DNA of 64,000 bases from Liopterus haemorrhoidalis (taxonomy: Eukaryota; Arthropoda; Insecta; Coleoptera; Dytiscidae), in the NCBI GenBank assembly GCA_963971575.1, contig OZ020624.1:2857001-2921000 (forward strand), in the 5' to 3' direction. The notes below the pieces were generated by a model. It was not told where the DNA came from. It did no database searches and saw nothing but the letters and a program-made list of their open reading frames with translations. Below are positions 54,839 through 64,000 of this stretch, piece by piece (within the stretch, counting starts at the first letter, position 1; each line of letters starts with the position of its first letter). Made by a program: the position numbers and the translations under genes.

Positions 54839-55390
54839 AAATAACTGAATACGACACACTACACTCTACAGTGTAGAGTGCAGTGTAGAGTTCTATGCGT
54901 AGAGTCTACACAAATGAACTCGGTCTCAGCAATTAATTTTTTTTTATTATATTTATTTATTTATTTAAAAAAAGAGACACACAATTTTAGCCATAAATAT
55001 AAAAAATCTATAACATTATTAGCCATAATTTATCCATAAATTAAAAAATAATTAATTTTGTCAAAAATACAAGAACTGACATATTTTCCAGAACCGAAAT
55101 CTGATCAAAAATTCTTCTGGTAAGTTTCCGGCTCAGATCAATATACATTATTTATAATTTTTTCAGATTTTCAGTTTAACACCTTTGGGTAAAAAGGGGC
55201 GGGACAAGAATTTTTCATGTTTAAAGAAACGAATTTAAAAAAACTACTTTTTGTTCCTTACTCTACGTTTTAAGAGATTTCTTTTGATACCACACAATAA
55301 AATTTAAAAATATAATTATTTTTTCAACAACACAAAAAAATCTATATTTTTCGAAAAACTAATATGAGCAAAAATTCTTGTTCGAATGAT
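54839..55390 (+). repeat. Repeat family G, copy 2
   Basis: The same hairpin opening (CACTCTACAGTGTAGAGTG with flanking variants), TTAGCCATAA repeats and a block with TCCGGCTCAGATCAATATAC as in copy 1. Confidence 0.7.
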
Positions 55391-55958
55391 ATTTGCTCTT
55401 GGAATTTGTTTCTTAATCAGTTTTTAAATTCGTTAATAGTTATTTATAATTATAGCAAAATGTATTTAAATAAGTGCGGATTTTAATTATGACTAAAATG
55501 TGAAGCAGGCGATTTGAATTTTGATAAGGTTTGAGGCGTTGTTTCGATTCATGAATAGTTATTTTCAGGATACATTAAGAGTAATGTATACAGTGTAAAT
55601 GATGACCTGCTACCTATGATTAAATGTGTTGATCGGTATCACTTCCTTGATTATTAAGACCATGTTTGTACTCAAAATGGACGATCATTACGGCTCTCAT
55701 TAATTCACTTATTACACTATACATATTCATACCGCCATGAATAGTTATATTTTAATAAACGGCCAACAGCAGTGTACGTAACTGCATTATAATTAGTGCT
55801 GTTCCTACAAACTAAAGCATGCAAACTGAGGATACGAACACGAAGAAAGATTGTTACCGGCGCCTATAAGCGCTTAATAACTTGCGCCGACCGGCGAGAA
55901 TAAATTTGAAAAAGGGTCATGTCCATTTTTTTCATAAAACTACCGTTTACCAGATTCT
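55391..55958. other. Non-coding stretch
   Basis: Nothing was recognised. Confidence 0.4.
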
Positions 55959-55959
55959 G

Positions 55960-56696
55960 AAAAAGATCTGTTCCCGATGAATTCCGCATAATTTGACCGA
56001 AGCTCAAAAAAAAAGGCTCGTGTTGATTGGTGTAAGTAAATGATAAAAAAATTCAACCTAGGCACTGCAAAATCCGTATACAACATCGTTACAGGTGACG
56101 AAACTTGGATTTATTCATATGAACCGGGAAATAAGTAACAATCCACTGTTTGGGTCTACCTAAATAAACCGAAACCCATTAAACTTGTTCGTTAAAGAAG
56201 CACTTCCAAGAAAATGATCGCTGGTTTCTTCGGTTGTACATGTTGAAACCATTCCTTTAGATGATCGGAAAACAGTTAATGCTGAATCAGGAAAAACAAC
56301 CAAAAACGTCGCATCATTCTTCATTATGACAATGCAAGCTCCCACACAGCACGTCAAACAATTGATTATTTAAGGAGAAAAACATCGAATTAATGTCTCA
56401 TTGCCCGTATTCACATGATTTATCCCCTAATGACTTTTATTTGTTCCCCAATGTCAAACAAAAAATGTGTGGGCAGCGATTTTCATCAACTCAAGAACTG
56501 TCGAAGCTTTCGAAAACCATGTTTTTGAGGTACCAACTACAGAGTGGAAAAATTGTGTCGAGAATTGGTTTGAACGCATGTAAAAGTGTATAAATTTTAA
56601 AGGCGAATATTTTGAAAAGCAATAAAACATTTTGTACAAAAAAAAAAATGTTTTCTTTCTTGAATTTTGTGAAAACTGAAAAGGTACCCCTCGTAT
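55960..56696 (+). pseudogene. mariner (lineage C), 3' half of transposase
   Basis: Frames broken by many stops give RIPHNLTEAQKKR-like text, TGDETWIYSYEP (first catalytic Asp), HYDNASSHTARQTIDYL (second) and YSHDLSPNDFYLF (third). The C-terminal LNACKSV region and a terminus ending GGTACCCCTCG near 56694 follow. The 5' half is missing. Together with the copy at 51556 it covers the whole family protein. Confidence 0.82.
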
Positions 56697-56759
56697 AATA
56701 GAATATCTATCTATTTTAGGGCTATTTATTACATGTTTAGGAACAGTGAAGATCTGCAA

Positions 56760-57670
56760 AAATCACCTAGAAATTGTCCAACTTTATTATAAAATATTAA
56801 ATATTGTATTTCAATTTTAGCAATAAAAAAACAAAAAATATTTATTTAAAATATATGGGAATTGAGTAAAATAAAATTATTTATCTTCATTTCAATTTTA
56901 TGAAAAAATATTGATATTTATTTGCTTGTAATTTAATAAACCTCGTCACAAAAACATGAGCATATATTTCTCTTTCATTTCGATTGCCCCGAAGGGGTAC
57001 GGTGGCATTTTATACAAATACAATGTTTAAATTTGCAGGTATATAAACAGAAGTTGTAGTAGGAAGCCATCACCAAATTTGCTGATAGTGCAAAATATTT
57101 TGGTCTTTCAGTAAACTTAGATAAGACAGTTATCTTTCCTTACCAACTGTATATTTTTCGATCCTCTCCTACATTCCCGGTTAAACGGGACACCGATACG
57201 TGTTGCATATTATTTTAGCAGCTTTTCTTTCGCATCGCTAAAAAACGCTCTTGATGTTTATATGATTGTGCGTATATGTGTGACGATACATAAATTATCA
57301 GTGATTTAGTGAGGTATAGAGAAGGGGGCGGGTGTCGTGCAGGGGGTGTTTATCCAGTGGTCTGTGTGATTGTATACAAGTGATGCAGATACATGCATGT
57401 GTGTGTACATGTATGTTTATTGGTTCCTGACACTCTATGAATGAGCACGTATTACTCACATATACCAGTATTTACCAACATTTCAGCATACACACACCAC
57501 TTCAAGCAATAAATAGTTATAGATCAGTATAATCACGTGGTCCGCATGACGTCACCTCATGTCTTGGAGGTAACACAAACTGCTAGAGCCATATACCATC
57601 ATGTTAAATTGATAATTTTCAAATTAGCATTGTTTAAATTTGGCACTTATATAAGTATATATATATATAT
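56760..57670. other. Non-coding stretch with short TA repeat
   Basis: A (TA)n run is at 57656-57671. Nothing else was recognised. Confidence 0.4.
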
Positions 57671-57679
57671 AAATTATTA

Positions 57680-57972
57680 GGGTGGTCCTAACATCCACAA
57701 GCTGTGCGATTTTCTTCATAGCGAAAACATTTTTTGCTAATGTTGTACCAACTTGTTGTACTTGTGCGCTCTATGTTAGATTATCAGCTATGGTGACTCC
57801 TAAGAATTTCACATTATTACTTTCTGTAGCCAACTGCCCAAAGAACGTTAGGGTAGATATTTTCATAGAATTTAATGTGAGATAGTTTGAGGCGAACCAT
57901 TCTTTAGCTGTTGACATTGTGACTTGTTTATTTACTTCTAGTCTTTCAACGTTGTCAGCCTGAACCAGTAAA
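57680..57972 (-). pseudogene. LINE reverse transcriptase fragment (thumb region)
   Basis: The minus strand reads AKEWFASNYLTLNSMK, then NNVKFLGVTIADNLT, a stop where Trp is expected, and TTLAKNVFAMKKI. It is the region just after a YADD box. The LINE at 57973 is inserted in or abuts its 5' side. Confidence 0.72.
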
Positions 57973-58891
57973 TAATAATAATAATAATAATAATTTATTG
58001 GTCCAGTAGATCATATACATAATATTGGACAAGTCAATTTTTAAAATACAATCAGTACATTAAAATAAAAATTATTATTACAGTCGATAATAAAATTAAA
58101 ATGTCATTAAAATTAAAGTAAAATTGAAATAAAAAGTAAAATTTGTTACATTTGTTAAATATATATATGTATACATATAGTCATATTAAAATATCTTATT
58201 TTCTAGTTTCGTAAGAGATAAGCATTTAGATTATAATAACATTTTTCTACTAAAAAATCTGCCAAAGTTTTTTTAAATATTGGATTAGTTTTACAATCTT
58301 TTATATATTGTGGCAGTTCATTATACATTCTTCTCGATAATATAGTTGGATTGTTAGCCGTTTTGGCGTATCTGACTAAAGGTATTTCCAAAATCTTTTT
58401 ATTTCTTGTATTATATGTATGTACATCTAGTCGTCTTTCAAAATCTGACAAGTTTTGTCTTACATACATGCAAGCTTGATAGATATACATACATGGTACT
58501 GTCAAGAGATGTAAATTTTTAAAAACTGAAACACATGATGCTCTATTACTGCTTCCAACCATATTACGAAGAATGCGTTTTTGCAGTCTAAATAATCTAA
58601 TGAGTTCGGAACTTGTGCCCCAGCATAGTAAGCCATATGATAGTACTGAGTATATGTTAGTCTGTTGTCTAAAGTGGTGTCATCTGCAAACAAAATTGAT
58701 TTCGAAGGTACATTGACTGGGAGATCGTTTATATATATCAGGAAGAACAATGGGCCGAGAATAGAGCCTTGAGGCACCCCGAGGCACTGCTTCTTTTTTG
58801 TGCTTGAAGACCTTATGTAATATACAACTTGATATCGCTGGGCTAAGTAGGATTTTATAAACTGTAGCGCTGCCATAGTATCAGATGCCAT
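57973..58891 (-). mobile_element. LINE with (TTA)n tail, internally deleted RT
   Basis: The tail lies at 57973-57995 and coding sequence runs leftwards on the minus strand. 58502-58891 carries motif B GVPQGSILGPLFFLIYIND and SILFADDTT, then jumps to YYHMAYYAGAQVP, a shifted version of the SYGLLCWG region. The gap shows an internal deletion of the thumb. The C-terminal 58203-58562 has VHTYNTRNKKILEIPLVRYA and MYNELPQYIKD. Confidence 0.82.
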
Positions 58892-58899
58892 AGTACTGT

Positions 58900-60060
58900 A
58901 ATTTCGATATAAGTATTTAATAAATTATTTAATAAATTGTATTATTAGAACCAGCAGTTGTGTTTCTATCTAACCACCGATGTGAAACGTGACAATATAT
59001 ATTTGTAATTCCTGGTAATACAGTTCTTTATTTACTGTTTCTCCAATAATATTTTTCTGTGTACTCATCCTTGCACGTAAAATTGATTGCCAATTTCTTC
59101 ACTTTTATGTATCCAGTAGTTTATTTTGTTTGTCCCCTCGTGCGACAGTACGTGAAATAACAGATATACCATTCGTTTCCGGTTGGTGTTTGAGTGGGGA
59201 TTGATCAGTAGAGCAATTAACATTCAGTAGGAAAGGACGGATGGACGGACAGACAAACGGATGTACACACATCAGCCATGCACGGGATCACCCATTGCCG
59301 AACCTCTGTTATGCGAATGTCCAAGCACGCATGCACGAACAATGATTTACGAGACCAGGGTAATAATAACGCACTATAAACTCACCATTGAAATTTCAAC
59401 ATGTGTCTCCAAACATTCCAAAACATATATCTAACAATGCTTTTGTTATATTATTATTTTAAATGATGGTAAGTGCTTAAGCCTCTTTTATAATTGCTTC
59501 ATAGCACAAGCATAACATCACAGGATCTTTTTTTCTGTTTATTAAAAACAGATGTTCAGAATTGTGATATTTATTTGTAGCCAGCGATTGATACGTTACC
59601 TAAAATTGTACCAGTTATTATCAACTAGGTTGCGAGCCTGTGATATTATATAAAGTCAGATCTCAAACTGAAGTGAGATTCCTGACTAAAGGAGTTCCGG
59701 TACTAAGCGTGAGTGTTATCCAGGGTTCATGATTACGATATGTGAATTAAATTATATGTATTAGTACTTAAAGTCCATTTACCGTAACTATGAAATGACA
59801 CAGTTGAAAAACTCACCTTGTTGCCAATTCGTAAACTGTCAAAAAAAGTTAGGTTATATCGAACAACTTCTAAAAATATATTGAAAACCTTTATTTCCTA
59901 TGGAGGAAAGGAATTAATGTAAATTGTGATGCACAGCAGTTCTTTCTAACCGATTTGTCGCGAAATTTATGGTTTATATTATTTTAAGTGTGTAATGTAG
60001 TATTAAAAAAAAATAAATAAATTTCAGTGTATAAGAATCATCAGAAATATTTGTTTTTAG
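58900..60060. other. Non-coding stretch
   Basis: No gene was recognised. A possible acceptor-like TTTGTTTTTAG precedes the ORF at 60063. Confidence 0.35.
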
Positions 60061-60062
60061 AA

Positions 60063-60266
60063 ATGTGTCGTGTTCTTTTAATACTTTTAAGTATACAATT
60101 TACTTACTATTTTTCGCCTGGTGTCACATTGACACATCGGGTTCGGGAAGCAAACGTGGAGTCACACTGTTTAACTCCAGACCGCTCGAATAAACGCGTT
60201 TGGATCTTTTCTCGAACACTCCGAGCATGCTTCCTGAACTCACTAAATGATATCGGAAAGCAATGA
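60063..60266 (+). CDS. Candidate small secreted peptide or first exon
   Basis: The frame from ATG at 60063 encodes MCRVLLILLSIQFTYYFSPG, a plausible signal peptide, then a 45-residue mature part with ESHCLTPDRSNKRVWIF and RACFLNSLND, ending at TGA (60266). The C.TPD start and spacing to the second Cys faintly recall CLIP domains of insect serine proteases, but the middle Cys pair is absent. The block is clearly less AT-rich than its flanks. It could be a real small gene, an exon with lost partners, or chance. An AG follows a pyrimidine tract two bases before the ATG. Confidence 0.35.
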   Translation: MCRVLLILLSIQFTYYFSPGVTLTHRVREANVESHCLTPDRSNKRVWIFSRTLRACFLNSLNDIGKQ

Positions 60267-60269
60267 TAA

Positions 60270-61205
60270 AGAGTCAAATATTTTATTATTCGAATAGAAA
60301 TTTTTGAATTTCAGATGTTAGATACAATTTTGTTTCTTATAATGAATATTCAAATAATATTTCCAGTCGAACAGTTTATTGCCGCTAGCTGCAATTGTAA
60401 ATTTCATGAGTACACTAAAATTACTTTTCGTTTGCATCTGATAATAATAAACCGTTCTACGTAACAGACCTATAGGTTAAAATTACAAAAAAAAAAAGTA
60501 ACAAATGTAAATAGAACATATTTTATTAATCATATATAATATTTGTTTATCGACCAAGATACAAAATTAAATATTGTTTTTGTTCACTTACATTACAAAT
60601 TATAAAACCTTTTAAAATATATAAACACAATATACAGATAAATGTACCTTATAGAAATATCACCCAACATGGAAAAACTATCCTTTGAGCACGGCTACTT
60701 AGAGCTTTGGGCATTTTTATTACAATAAAATTTTTCTTGATTATTTATGGCAAGACTATGTAAATAACGAATTTCACGACAAAAAGACTAACCCCTTTTT
60801 ATATTTTATTATAAATTATTAACGAATTCACGATTGCCTTTATTGATTTTAAAAATATAACTAAACGTTTTTAAGATAATTAAACTGAGTATAAATCAAT
60901 GAATGTTATTGTAGGTAGTTGTAATTATTTATTAATTGATTGCTTTTGCAGTTCATTTATCATTAACGATTTAATGTTTTGTATATTGTTATTATTAATG
61001 TTTCATATCTCTCAAATATATAAATAATTAAAGGATAGATTAATATAAAGATATATATTGTGACCTTCCTAAAACAATTCGCATTAAGCAAGACTTAAAC
61101 CCATTTCGACACGAGCCCAGTCCAAGCAAACTAAGACCGTTTTTTTCCCGGTTGTAAAGCAACGGGTGTACTACTACAGTTTTATAAAAATAATAATTTT
61201 GCTGA
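60270..61205. other. Non-coding AT-rich stretch
   Basis: Nothing was recognised apart from a hAT-like terminus, GTTTGAGAACCACTG, at 61210-61224. Confidence 0.4.
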
Positions 61206-61241
61206 CACTGTTTGAGAACCACTGACGTAGAAATTAGTTAA

Positions 61242-61764
61242 CCCTTTACCGCATAGTGTGCCATATATGGCACATTTCGATTTTTATTTTTTATTTTGCT
61301 TTTAAAACTGAATCAGAACGTTACTTCATGAATGTTCATATATGCCACATACACAGCAATGCATCCTGCAGTATCTCAAGTAATGGTCTGCAATAGATTT
61401 GATGATATCAAGCGGAATTTGCACTTCAACGATAACTCTGAATTTATTGAGAAAGAACAACTAGAAGATACGACCTTTTCTTTCAAAAATTCGAGGGCGA
61501 CTGCTTTTAATCCCTAATGAAGAACACTTAGCAATTGACGAGCAAATAATACGGAATCATTTTCTTTTGTAACATAATGTAGAATCATAATGTTCCATGT
61601 ATGGCACAAACCCTAAATTATTATTTTAATTAATATTTTTTCATAAAAATAATAATTAAGATATTAAATATATTTTTTTAATTAATTTTTCTATATCAAT
61701 AAGAACCAATTCCTAATGCTCATGAATTATTTCAGCAAAAAATAAAAATTCATGCAATAAAGGG
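61242..61764 (+). mobile_element. piggyBac-type element, decayed
   Basis: TTAA is duplicated on both sides (61238-61241, 61765-61768). The inverted ends start CCCTTTACCGCAT and (complement) CCCTTTATTGCATG. CCATATATGGCACA is repeated in variant form inside (61261, 61598). It contains a transposase remnant. Confidence 0.9.
61345..61590 (+). pseudogene. piggyBac transposase fragment
   Basis: Reads AVSQVMVCNRFDDIKRNLHF then NDNSEF, a conserved block of piggyBac transposases (MSRNRFxxIxxxLHFNDN). After a frameshift it continues IPNEEHLAIDEQII, which contains one of the conserved acidic positions (IDEQM/IxPF). The rest of the catalytic domain is lost. Confidence 0.82.
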
Positions 61765-62101
61765 TTAAAGGCCACTGGCAGTTGTTTACATGTTTTTATA
61801 ACAGCTAATCATGACGGAATAATAATCCGCGCCAAATGAACGCTAACTAACCACATATTATATGACCTGAACCTCCATTCTACAATCTCGCACGTAATTG
61901 GATATGTCTACCACAGAGGGGGACACTAATTTCATATTTGTAATGCTAAATCAGTTGGCGACACTTAATCACGAACCATTCTTTATAACAATCAACATAA
62001 AATCGAGAAAATTGATGGTAAATTATATAATTTGGCTTTTGTCAATCAAAAGCTTGTTTACTGACAAAAATCAGGCAGAGCAGTATCGAGGACACATTCT
62101 T

Positions 62102-63078
62102 TTTTTTTTTTTTTATTTAACAAACAAATGCAGAGACACATCCACTGCTATGGTGATTAGTGCCCGTACATTATTAATTTACATTATATTTTGTGTTTAT
62201 ATTATTACATGAAATATTATAATATAGAGTATAAAGTGTCAAGTAAAAATTTGTGGAGATTTGACAGGTTTTCCGCCTCGTCACTGAGGGCTTCTTGTAA
62301 GTTGTCAGGTATATGGTGTCGTTGTCGTATCGTCTCGTATTTTGTGCAGTCTAGTATAATATGTTCGATTGTCACTCTTGTATTACACTCGTCACAGTTT
62401 GGTGCGTCTTTTCTTTCAAGTCTGTATTGGACTGTCAGTCTGGAATGTCCAATTCTTAGTCTGATCGTTGCTATTTGCTGTCTTCTTGTCCCTTCGAATT
62501 TCCATTTTTTTTGTTGCTTCTTTTATTCGCCGTAGTTTGTTGCCTCTTAGGTCTTGCCATTTTCTTTCTTCTTTTTGTATTAGCCTTTTAGTAATTTCAT
62601 TTTTAAGGTCAGTTGCTTGGATGTTTATGTCCAAGGGTGGTTCCTTTTAGGTGGCCTCTTTAGCAGCAACGTCGGCTTTCTCATTGCCTTGGAAACCAAC
62701 GTGTGACGGGATCCAAATAAAGTGTACATCTATTCCCCGAGTTTTAAGATAGTGAAGCTTTTCTTGGAGTGATTGTACTAATGCATTTTTTGAGTAAATC
62801 TGTTCAATGCTTGTCAGTACGCTCAAAGAATCCGTGAATATTGCGAATTTTGTTTTGTTCTTTTCTTCTATTATCTCCAAGCTTTTTAATATTCCTATTG
62901 CTTCTGCTGTATAAATACTAGAAGGACTTGGTACGCGATACTGGTGTATTTGATCGTTCTCTACTACAGCTGTTCCACAGTTGTTGTTAATAATTGAGGA
63001 ATCGGTGTATATTGGCGTAAAATATTTGTATTGGTGGCTAATCTGGCGGAATTCTTGCAGATAGATTTCTGGGATGGT
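62102..63078 (-). mobile_element. 5'-truncated LINE with RNase H and poly(A) tail
   Basis: A poly-T run at 62101-62114 is the tail on the minus strand. GGACACATTCT(T) is repeated at 62090-62100 and 63079-63090, a clear target duplication. The coding part is an RNase H domain plus a C-terminal zinc-knuckle region. The insertion disrupts the LINE that continues at 63091. Confidence 0.9.
62190..63078 (-). pseudogene. LINE RNase H domain and C-terminal Cys/His region
   Basis: The minus-strand frame to 62647 has the four RNase H acidic residues: YTDSS, YTAEAIGIL, IFTDSLSV and GNEKADVAAK, with WIPSHVGFQG between the last two. A stop ends it at 62647. Codons beyond in other frames give LRIGHSRLT, CDECNTRVTIEHIILDC (a Cys/His knuckle) and an end near LLDTLYSIL at about 62215. 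LINEs of the I, LOA and R1 groups have this layout; which one is undecided. The first 25 residues of the open frame (to 63156) are antisense to the neighbouring LINE and not part of this protein. Confidence 0.85.
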
Positions 63079-63090
63079 GGACACATTCTT

Positions 63091-63841
63091 ATAAAAACCA
63101 TAATTTTTCAAATCCTGCTTCTGTTGCTTTTCTAAGTGTTTATGTTGACTCTGCACTTAAGTGGGATCTTGCCAAAAAAATCTGCAAAACTATATTTCTT
63201 TTTCGCAATCTGATCAATACTGTCTCAAAAGAAATAATGTTAATATCATATTATGCCCTATTTCAGTCACATATTTCTTATGCTCTTCTAGCTTGGGGAC
63301 ATTCCGCTTCAGCTAATAGAATTTTTTCCCTTCAACGACGTGCTGTTCGAATTTTAGCAAAAATTAACTACAGAGCTGACTGTAAGCATGCATTTAAAAA
63401 ATTTGAAATAATGACATTACCTTCCCTCTATATTTATCAGTGTGTATTGTATGCATATAAAAATAGAAATATATGGCCATCTGGTGACAGAATGCACTCG
63501 TATGCTACTAGGAATAAAGACCATATATATCCAAACTTTTTACGCTTAACTAAATCACGCAATGCCTCTAATTATTACAGCATAAAAATTTTCAATATTC
63601 TGCCAGAGGAATATAAAGTCCTGCGTTTTCTGAATTTCAAAAAAACTGTAAAAGAATTTTTAATTAGAAACCCATTTTACTCGACTGACGAATTTTTTAA
63701 TGTTAAATTTTAAATTTATTTATGTACTGCCCCTTATTTTTGCTTCTTATTACAATGTATTTGTACTTTGTATTGTATTGCTTGACTGACTAAAACAATG
63801 TTTTATTTTGTATTATGGTCAATAAATTATTATTATTATTA
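63091..63841 (+). mobile_element. 5'-truncated LINE, near-identical to 44485-45788
   Basis: It matches the reverse complement of 44485-45260 almost base for base, with a 15-bp in-frame deletion after CTTAAGTGGGAT and the same 3' UTR, ending CAATAAATTATTATTATT. Confidence 0.92.
63237..63713 (+). pseudogene. LINE reverse transcriptase C-terminal ORF
   Basis: The 158 uninterrupted codons match the C-terminus of the fusion protein at 44633: SHISYALLAWGHSASANR, IFSLQRRAVRILAKINYRAD, HSYATRNKDHIYPNF and FYSTDEFFNVKF, with only a few substitutions. The catalytic part is absent through 5' truncation. High identity between the two copies indicates recent activity. Confidence 0.9.
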
Positions 63842-64000
63842 TACTGTAGAATAAGTCATTTTGTGACAATGTCGTTCGTCTGTTACATTTTATTCATTAT
63901 TATTCATTGCTAACAATAACACTGATAAACACAGTATTTCAATAATAATAAGTTCAAATTCCATCTACCAAACGAAGCGAGCGTATTTACTGCCGAAGCT

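Noticed and set aside
62647..63156. 169-residue ORF as one protein
   Set aside because: The first 25 residues are antisense to the neighbouring LINE; only the part downstream of the target duplication is the RNase H domain.
1..64000. LTR retrotransposon or viral genes
   Set aside because: No gag/pol protease-integrase motifs, LTR pair or viral capsid/envelope-like sequence was seen; all RT segments fit LINEs or Penelope.

Overview
This is an AT-rich stretch of an arthropod, most likely insect, nuclear genome built almost entirely from transposable elements. The evidence is several mariner/Tc1 lineages, a Penelope-like retroelement, hAT, PIF/Harbinger and piggyBac elements with their proper target-site duplications, many 5'-truncated LINE copies ending in (TTA)n, tRNA-derived SINE heads, and short GT-AG introns. 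No prokaryotic or organellar genes, rRNA or CRISPR array were seen. The species cannot be named from the sequence.

Layout. 1-9.2 kb: microsatellite repeat family A, a Penelope-like element with inverted terminal arms, a LINE tail broken by a deleted mariner, a hAT-like repeat (family D) with exact 8-bp duplications, a 120-bp tandem array with higher-order structure, and a Tc1-like element with an apparent intron. 9.8-14 kb: two copies of family B (TCTG microsatellite plus a tRNA-like A/B box and a terminal hairpin), half a mariner, and a long palindrome that looks like a non-autonomous Penelope derivative. 15-31 kb: LINE remnants, a Mos1-like mariner, repeat A, a third family B copy, a decayed mariner, a broken transposon-type protein gene with an inverted middle, and a mariner whose interior is scrambled by inversions. 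31-39 kb: a hAT containing a second hAT and a DD41D-type mariner, a second Mos1-like mariner, and a 64-bp perfect inverted repeat around another DD41D copy. 39-43 kb: family D again with a nested MITE, then the one convincing host gene, a three-exon minus-strand gene for a predicted 157-residue single-pass membrane protein. 43-49.8 kb: a mariner carrying a Harbinger MITE and a LINE that creates an uninterrupted mariner-HTH/reverse-transcriptase fusion frame, a PIF/Harbinger with a nested MITE, a SINE, and a hAT MITE inside a TA-flanked MITE. 50-64 kb: further mariner, microsatellite repeat and LINE remnants, a small possible secreted-peptide ORF, a piggyBac relic, and a LINE with RNase H inserted into another LINE.

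There is no operon-like cooperation. What connects the parts is insertion history: many elements sit inside others with recognisable duplications, so relative insertion order can be read. The most interesting items are the uncharacterised membrane-protein gene, the mariner-RT fusion frame, the Penelope-type palindrome with hammerhead-like cores, family B with its possible Pol III promoter, and the intron-bearing Tc1 element. All boundaries and homologies were read by eye; no database search was run.
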